A DNA stretch of 64,000 bases from Cryptomeria japonica (lineage: Eukaryota; Streptophyta; Pinopsida; Cupressales; Cupressaceae). Position numbers and translations under genes: made by a program. The DNA lies in NCBI RefSeq assembly GCF_030272615.1, contig NC_081409.1, positions 204,704,864-204,768,863 of the forward strand, read 5' to 3'. Shown here piece after piece: positions 57,273-64,000 of this stretch (position 1 is the first letter of the stretch; each line of letters opens with the position of its first letter). The notes beneath the pieces were generated by a model. The model saw nothing but the letters and a program-made list of their open reading frames with translations, was not told the DNA's origin and did not search any database.

Positions 57273-60200
57273 CTACCAAGAATCTTCCTTGTACTTCTTC
57301 TCTATTTTCCATTGAGGTTTTTGATATTTGTGAGGTGCCCTCTTTGGTAGTAGAGTGAGTTCAAAGCCCAATCCCTTTTTGTCTTTACTGAATTGTGAAG
57401 GAGGATCCAATGGTTCTGTGACGCCTTCCTGACACTTACCAATAGGTCCTTTGCCATTGTATCCCATTTGTTGCATGATTGAGTAGGCTTTTCCATACAG
57501 GTGTGTTGGTATAGCTACTTCCACAGTAGCTACTTTGTCTTCTTCCTCATCTTTGTATAGCCAACTAAGGATGTCCTTTTCCTTAGATTCATGTGTTAGA
57601 GTGCCTAGTTGGATAAATGTGTCGTCAAACTTGGTAATGGGCTGAGTTGCTTGATGTGTTGATATTGTAGGTAATCCATGAGATCTAGGTGATGTTGGTA
57701 AGTTGGCCAAACACATGGGTTCCAAAGAGTATTCTCCCATGCCTTGTTCTTTGATTTTCATTTTCTATTTGAAATCTCTAGATAATGATTTAGACTTTTC
57801 TTGTTGAAGATCTAGTGTTGAGGAATTTTGTTTATCTCTATTATGTGGAACCAAGCTATCTTGGGTTGCCCCCATAGCATTACAATGTTGAAATGGATTA
57901 TGATCCGTTGATATAGAAACCTCCTGCCCATTGTAGGGGATTTTAACACACTGGTGATAAGTGGAGGGTATTGCTTGCATTTCATGTATCTAGGGTCGAC
58001 CCAATAAGATATTGTATATGAGGCCTATGTCTAAGACCTGGCACATAGTATCCTTTTGTATCGGTCCTACCTGAATTGGCAACACCATTGTTCCTTTAGA
58101 TGATCTTTCCTCATCATCATAGGCCTTTATAGTGATCTTTTTGCATGGATCAATAGACTCCTCAGAGAAGCCTAATGTATGGATAAGTTTTAAGGTACAA
58201 ATATTCAGTCTAGCTCCTCCATCTATTAATACTCGTTTAACTCGGTGTTTATAGACCATGACTTCAATATGGAGTGGAGTATTGTGAGGATGGCTCAATG
58301 AGATATTATCATGCTCAGAAAAAGTGAGGTTATGAGGCCCTATCATTTGAGCCACCATGGTTTGGAATTTGTCAGCATCCAGATCTTGAGGTACATTTGT
58401 TTCTAGTAACGCTTGTTCCAATATGTCTTTGTGTTTTGGCAAAAGTTTCAGCAACTCAAGTATAGATATTTGACCAGGAGTTTTGCATAGTTGACTGACT
58501 AGATCATATTGAATTTTGGGTACGGTGTTTGTTGTTGACATATGTCCCTTCAAGACATATTTTTGAGCTCTGGTTGTTACATTGACGGATTCATGTTCAC
58601 ACATGTCTTTGATTGTGATAACATTGACTTGATTGTCCTCAGCTGATACGTGATTGATAGTTTTATTATATATGTGATTGATACGAGCTCCACATGTATC
58701 GCTTGAGGTTGAAGCTCCATCCTTGTTGTAGTTTGGAAGAGGATTCTTGAAATCTCCATGGTCATCATTTGTCTTGAGACCATCGACCGTTAAATCACCT
58801 CTATCGATCATGTCCTGAACAATGTTTTTAAGCCTCATGCAGTCATTTGTTTGATGACCTTTGTTGCGATGAAAATTACAAAAGTGTGAGTCATTCCACC
58901 AAGGTGGTTTGATTTGTGGTTCAAAGTTGTTGATTGCAGGTAAAGAGATAATTTTGTTCATCGGGATTTCTATGAATGTTGACTCCAGTGATTGCCCTAG
59001 TGGTGTGTAAATGCGTTTTGGAAAGTTGTTTGTGTTACCTCGTGAGTTTGGATTAGGTCCCCTATTAGTGTTATTGTTTTGGGTATTGTTGGTTTTGTTT
59101 GTGTTGAGTTGATCTTGATTGGTATTTGGTGCATAAGCATTAGAGCTTGGGTTAGCACTTTTGGGATTCTTTGTAACTTGAGGATTACCTGATAACGCGA
59201 GCACGGGCTGCTTTGATTTTGGATCATTTGATTCATTTCCTCCTTCATTTCCATTGTTTTTGTTTCTAGTCCAGAATCTGGATTTGTCCAAGTAGTTGTT
59301 GTTTTGGTTGTTGTAATTGGATGAACTTGTTCCTTCTTTGAAAAATTTCAATGTTCCTTTCTTGACACATGCTTCTTCTACTTGGATGCCATTCTCAATC
59401 AATTTAGCAAAAGATGGTATGCATTGGAGTTTGAGTCTATAACTCATCTCACTATTCAAGTTATCGATGAAAATTTCCATCTTTTCCTTTTCGGGTACAT
59501 CACGAGGATATCTCGAAACCATACATCGCCAACGTTGAAGAAAGACCATGAATGTTTCATTGTTTTTCTGTTTGGTGTTACAGACGTCTAACATGGTGAT
59601 AACATGTTGAATGTTATAGGAATATTGAGTTATGAATTTGTTGACTAGTTCATCAAATGATCTGACGGGAGGTGTGATTTTGGATAACCATTCTATTGTT
59701 TGTCCTCCCAGGCTTCTTGGGAATAATCTCATCAAATAGGTATCATCATGAGCAAATTCAAGACTCATTGTACAGAATTCTCAAACATGATCATGGATAT
59801 CGCCTTTTCCATCATATTTGTCAAATTTGGGAACGTCTGAGTTTGGAGGAAAAGGTACCATGTTCAATCGTTTGTCAAACGGATAAGGACAAATTGCAGT
59901 TAATGAATACCGTACTGTTGTCCCTTGTTGCATGTCTTGCATTTGTCTTTGTAACATTTTCATTTATTGAGTAAGAGCAATCAAAGGTGCATTATTTTGC
60001 CAAGGGAAGAATTCTTCCCTTGCATTAATTTTAGACTGAAATGGAGTATGGAACGGTATGTTTTTCTCGGGGATGTTTTGCTCAAGTATATTTTGTTCTG
60101 GTAGATTTTGTTCAGGAATATCTTGTTCAGGGTCACGTGCCTCCTCCTCTCGTTGTTGTTCTTGATATTCATAATTTTGAGATCTTGTTCTAAAAATGTC

Positions 60201-60888
60201 TGTGTCCAAGTCCTCTGGAAGTTTAACTCCTTTGCTTGTGAGCATGAGTAAGTATTTTTCCTTGTCATTTTCCATGAGTCTTTCCACAAGTCTTTGAAAC
60301 GAAGCGCTCTCTTGACATTCTTGAAGAAGTTCTTCAGAAATTTCGGCATCCTCTAGATTTGGATGCTCAAAAGGATTCGATAATCTTCGATTCATGCTAG
60401 ATTCTAATAGCATTTCACTTTGTTTGTTTCGTTGAGAGTGAGTGATAGTGGGCATCTAGTAGAAGCTCTCTGGGAAAAAAGGAATGAACTCTTCTGCAAT
60501 GTTTTGTTCAGTGGTTGGTGGTTCGAATCAGGGTATGTTGTAAGTGATACATTCGTCGGGAAAGAATGTCGGATTGATCTTCCCTCCATGATTTATTTGT
60601 TGGTTGAATGTAGACCTCTGACAGAATGCTCTACTTCTTAATGGTTCCTTGTCAAATTCATTTGTTTTTTTTTTGAAGATATAATCGTATATGATGAAGG
60701 AATGTTCGATGAGATTTGAAGAGTTGACGATTGATGTATAAAAATTTATTTCTTTTGGCAAGTTTTGAAGAACTCAGTTGTTGTTTCTTCAACTTAGTGT
60801 TATGATAAATATTCTTTCTTCTCAGAATATGAGGATTAGTCATGCACAAGCGATCAATGGTTTCTTTTGATTTGTTTTGGAAACTCAA
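57273..60888 (-). pseudogene. gag-protease of D with G-patch
   Basis: The same frame as the first part of pol, so D once had a single long polyprotein. An N-terminal acidic region (60455-59964) contains a short repeat of the type (I/L)PEQN. The gag capsid region (about 59960-59390) has TIEWLSKITPPVRSFDELVN and FMVFLQRWRCMVSRYP. An Asn-rich linker leads to a CHHC-type knuckle CNFHRNKGHQTNDC (58839-58880). The protease has VLIDGGARLNIC (about 58203-58240; DGG instead of DTG/DSG) and IYNILLGRP. A G-patch-like part has MGYNGKGPIGKCQEG and KGLGFEL (about 57470-57345). In-frame stops lie at about 59964, 59780, 57987 and 57762. The start is uncertain; coding-like text extends up to 60888. Confidence 0.88.
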
Positions 60889-61280
60889 GTTCTACTTTAT
60901 CAAAGTGAAGATTTAGATGCCCCCTCATGACAAAGTGCGTCAAATGATATGGAATACAAGCTTTCCCGATATGGAAACTTGATTTGACAACTTGGAGTTT
61001 TAAACAAGTGTGTTTTAGGAAAGAAAAATCCGTTTGATTTTAAAGGACCTGTTTGCCACTTGTGATGATGTTTCTTGATTTTGATAGGATAGATATGTTT
61101 ATCTTGTGACTAGTTTCAGATTTGAGACAACTTTTCTTGATGGAAATTTTCTTTTAGAAATAGCTTTTGATACTCTGTTTTTGGTTTTCTAATTGATGAG
61201 CATTCAGGCTGATGAAGGAAAGCCTTCGAAATTGTTTTTCAAAATTTTCAAAATTTTCAAAATTGACCTCTGTTTTGCCC
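60889..61280 (-). other. Leader of D next to gag
   Basis: No gene is seen. The minus strand upstream of 60888 has no convincing start codon context. A direct repeat of TTTTCAAAA type lies near 61230-61262. Confidence 0.5.
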
Positions 61281-61289
61281 CTTGTTTTT

Positions 61290-61690
61290 TTGGTTTTAGC
61301 TATGCGCTAAAATAGAGACGCTATGCGCTATAGAACAATCTCAAAGCGCTAATGAAAAGACCCCATGTGCTATGCTGCCCCCTGCTACGCGCTAATTGGT
61401 TAAAACTATTTAATTTTGCTCCAGTTTTGGTTCACAAGATCATGTGCTAATATGAGCCACGTATGCGCTATTGGTGAAACTCTACGTGCTAAAGATTGGC
61501 TTCCATGCGCTAAGTTGTTGCGTTTACGCACTAAACTATTTTTAATAAGCGCCAATTGCAACTGTTGATTTTTATGTTTTGGTGAAGCGCTATTGTTAAG
61601 ACTTTACGCGCTAAAGATGAGGTTTAATGCGCTAAAATATGGTCACCACACACTAAGATGTTGCTCTCATGTGCTAAACTACCCTGACTT
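61290..61690 (-). repeat. GCGCTA word array in leader of D, gag-proximal
   Basis: About 16 copies of ATGCGCTA(A) or decay variants (ATGTGCTA, ACGCACTA) are spaced 15-35 bases apart. On the sense (minus) strand they read TAGCGCAT. Confidence 0.8.
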
Positions 61691-63180
61691 GGTTGTTCTC
61701 TACAATGTTGGAGTTTTGCCTTGAGTTTTTAATGTTGATAGATGATTTTCTGAAGTAACAAATGAAAGCACGGCATCAAAGAGACAACCATTTTGCTTAA
61801 TCTAAACAATAAGTGTATGTTCTACGAGGATGTGTTCAAATCCCCAATGTTTCAACAAGTTTAGATACAACATGTATTTCAATCAGACTCTATATTCAAG
61901 GGTCATAAACAATATCATAGCCCACTAGTCTCGATACTCTATCAGCTCAAACAGTCGTGTCACCCCCTAGGGGGCGGCCGTTTTTTTGCCTTTTGCCAAA
62001 AATTAACCCAAAGTGAATTGCTTCACAATTGAGTAGTTATCTTGGGAGATATATGGTGAGTGATCTTGGGGGCGGATTCTTCCCCACCCCTGCACTATGA
62101 TATTGCAAATGTCTAGTTACTGACTCAGCTCAAAGTTTCTATACTAAGGTTCGTAATCAAGCTTCTTGTTCGGTCGTCAGTGATAAACTCCCTCAGGAGG
62201 CTTCCCAACCTTTAGAACAAAGGTTTTACGTATCTCAAAGATAATGGGGGAAGGCTAATCATTGTGCGCAACCATTGAAAAGGGATTTCGTCACTTTCCA
62301 CTTTTGATTATAGTGGGTTGGAACACTTGGCTTCAAAGTCATTTCCCACTTAGGTCATTCCCTTCACACCAGCCAAAAATGGCTTTAAGAGTTTTTCAAC
62401 CCCTCAGGAAGGCAGGCCTACCAAAGGTTTTATTGCTTGAATTAAAGAAAGCTTTTTAGAGTGGTTTGGCTTTTTGATCACCCAATTAAGGGGAGAGCAT
62501 ATACCTTCCACTTTCGAGACAAAGCACACAAGTTCCTTTTAACCCTTCAAAGCAATGATTTGTTAATCCTATATGGAGATGTTGCTCCACAAAAACATGG
62601 TATTCCTTTTTACTTTTCAAGGCAATGATTTTCTAATTTGAAAAGAAGAACTTGGTCAACAAAATGAACACGATGTTTCGTCAACAAAAGAAATCGATCT
62701 GAAAGGGGAATATCTTCCCTCTTTAGTTGCAAAAAGACTTTTGAGACTTGGTGTGATTCTTTACTTTGCTAAAACCTAAAATGGATCCTTTTATACACCA
62801 AAGGATGGAGAAGTTCTTTTTTTAATCCATTTGTTTGCAAAACTTTGAAAAACAAAATTGATTTGTTCCTTTTAAAACCTAATTTGAAAATTTGCTCTCC
62901 TAGAAAAGCAAGGAAAAATTTTGTTTTGTGGTTCTTTTTAAAGCTTAAACAAAAGTGAGTTCAATTTTAACAAGAATCAAAAGAAGTTTTATATCTTAAC
63001 TAACTTAACTAAGCTAGCAAAAATTTAAAATATTTGATGATCCTAAAAACTAAGCTCCCACCTGTAAGAAATTTGTTAAAACCCTGCAAAATTTCAAGTG
63101 AAATTGTTAGAAAACCTGTGGGTTTTTGTGGACTTCAACAAGTCTAATTTCGCACTCGGTTACAGTTTTTAGTTTTTGTT
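61691..63180 (-). other. Non-coding leader of D between the two word arrays
   Basis: No convincing gene is seen. It includes a G/C-rich island near 61961-61982 (CACCCCCTAGGGGGCGGCCG, able to pair with itself) and T-rich or A-rich runs. Short ORFs, such as one at 62262-62459, have no recognisable motif. Confidence 0.5.
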
Positions 63181-63199
63181 TTTTTTTGCCTCTGTCTGT

Positions 63200-63475
63200 G
63201 ATGTGCTACAAAACAAATTATACGTGCTACAAGGTAATCCAAATGCGCTATCGAAAAGGCTCAACGCGCTGAACTGTGTTTTAGATGTGCTAGTTCTGTT
63301 TTTCTCCCGTGTCGAGACCTATAGGAGAGTATTTGTGGGGATGATGCACTAAGGTAAAGACTGCATGAGCTAGAGAATAGACCCCACGCGCTAAACAGTG
63401 CACTGGATGCGCTAAAAGATCCACCAAATGCACTAAGGAATGTTCCCTACATGCTAATTCTTGTTTCCTGCGTAC
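63200..63475 (-). repeat. GCGCTA word array in leader of D, LTR-proximal
   Basis: About 11 copies of ATGCGCTA or variants (ATGTGCTA, ATGCACTA, ACGCGCTG) run between 63200 and 63475, in the same orientation as the gag-proximal array. Confidence 0.75.
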
Positions 63476-63521
63476 CTGCAAAAGTGTTTATTTTGAAAAC
63501 CGGTTTGATTAACGGGGTAGT

Positions 63522-63539
63522 GCCCCACGGTGAGTGCCA
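63522..63539 (-). other. Primer-binding-site-like sequence of D
   Basis: On the minus strand TGGCACTCACCGTGGGGC lies four bases inside the LTR edge. It starts TGG, as expected for pairing with a tRNA CCA end. I do not assign the tRNA. Confidence 0.65.
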
Positions 63540-63543
63540 AAAA

Positions 63544-64000
63544 TGTATGCGGGGAAAGCAAGGCGATGAAACTTAAAATGTGAAAAATGAAGCTCAAAGA
63601 GGCTTGCCCACACACCCACAGGACTTCTTGGTGCAAGTTATGGAGTCATGAAGAATGACTCAACTTCCCAAGGTTGCTTCCATGGTTCTCTATCTCACAA
63701 GGTCCCTCAAGCCAATGCCTTTCCTCTTAGATCACTGAGAAAAGTGGCTTAGGGATGACTAATGCAAGAATGAGGGATTCTTATGATGGATTTAGTTATG
63801 AAAATGCATCCTATCTATGCATGATTCTACAAATGCAATAAACTAGATTATAAGATGACAAGATTAGTAGCAATAATATCCTAACATGATATACTAGTTT
63901 ATGAGTTAAGCTAATGATGAAGGAAATAGTCTAAAATGCTTATTAGATTAATTCCTATTTACAAAGAGAAGCTAGATGTGTTAATAAAATTGAGCATAAA
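63544..64000 (-). repeat. 5' LTR of D, inner part only
   Basis: It matches 42376-42832 with about 17 differences by eye. The rest, including the expected TATA box, lies right of the window. Confidence 0.92.

Larger units (their letters stand above)
42376..64000 (-). mobile_element. Gypsy element D (Tat-like Ty3/gypsy), right LTR cut by window
   Basis: This is a complete minus-strand element apart from the outer part of its 5' LTR. It has gag, protease, G-patch, RT, RNase H, an extra RNase H and integrase, in gypsy order (integrase last). The second RNase H after the RT-linked one is the hallmark of the plant Tat lineage. Length exceeds 21.6 kb, of which about 4 kb are later insertions (H 44370-45807 and I, about 45812-48517). 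Long non-coding leader (60900-63543) and trailer regions, and an antisense gene at 49556-51423, add to its size. The LTR copies that can be compared (457 bases) are about 96% identical by eye. GTAAT before 42376 is a candidate target duplication. Confidence 0.92.

Noticed and set aside
53070-60888. Endogenous pararetrovirus
   Set aside because: Integrase, LTRs, a primer-binding site, a polypurine tract and a second RNase H identify a Tat-like gypsy retrotransposon.

Overview
The window looks like repeat-rich intergenic DNA from a land plant with a large genome. A gymnosperm is my best guess, but no marker fixes the lineage. The evidence is a class III peroxidase pseudogene with introns, plant Ty1/copia and Ty3/gypsy polyproteins, LINE ORF1/ORF2 remnants, a foldback MITE and a SINE-like segment. 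I see no intact host gene, rRNA, CRISPR array or bacterial operon.

Layout. 1-19725 is a nested stack. An old minus-strand gypsy element (E: leader 10940-11679, 5' LTR 11680-12336 plus 18924-19725) is cut by a plus-strand copia element (A, 1-10939, left LTR truncated by the window) and, inside its LTR, by a polymerase-less LTR element (B, 12337-18918). Copia A is itself split in gag by a 5.07-kb element (F, 713-5779) that has a target duplication but no recognisable LTRs and carries a minus-strand gene remnant. 20214-28433 is a young, complete gypsy-like element without reverse transcriptase (C). It has a perfect TTAAT target duplication, LTRs about 98% identical, and one uninterrupted 1037-codon ORF with a retropepsin-like domain and a G-patch. 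28434-42375 is older DNA: a decayed copia gag (J), two DUF4283-type LINE ORF1 copies (K1, K2), a class III peroxidase pseudogene with a MITE in its third intron, a LINE 3' end (L), a compound microsatellite, an LTR fragment and an orphan ORF. 42376-64000 is one very large minus-strand Tat-like gypsy element (D). It has gag, protease, G-patch, RT, RNase H, a second RNase H and integrase in almost one reading frame, and an antisense gene of the plant mobile domain family. D is interrupted by a solo copia LTR (H) and a 5'-truncated copia element (I).

How the parts relate. A, I and D encode, or once encoded, full retrotransposition machinery. B, C and the ORF1-only LINEs have a protein but no polymerase and would depend on partners. 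Three otherwise unrelated elements (F, B and the antisense gene of D) each carry an extra gene built as a helical N-terminal region, a low-complexity linker and a coiled-coil tail, and I suggest a shared plant-mobile-domain-like core. Irregular arrays of the word TAGCGCAT and its CpG-decay variants lie in the leaders of gypsy D and E and also upstream of the antisense gene of D, always in the same orientation relative to the following ORF. Many in-frame stops in the older elements fit C-to-T or G-to-A change at methylated sites.

Limits. Boundaries come from reading termini, target duplications and primer-binding or polypurine sites by eye. Family names come from motif recognition, not from a database search.
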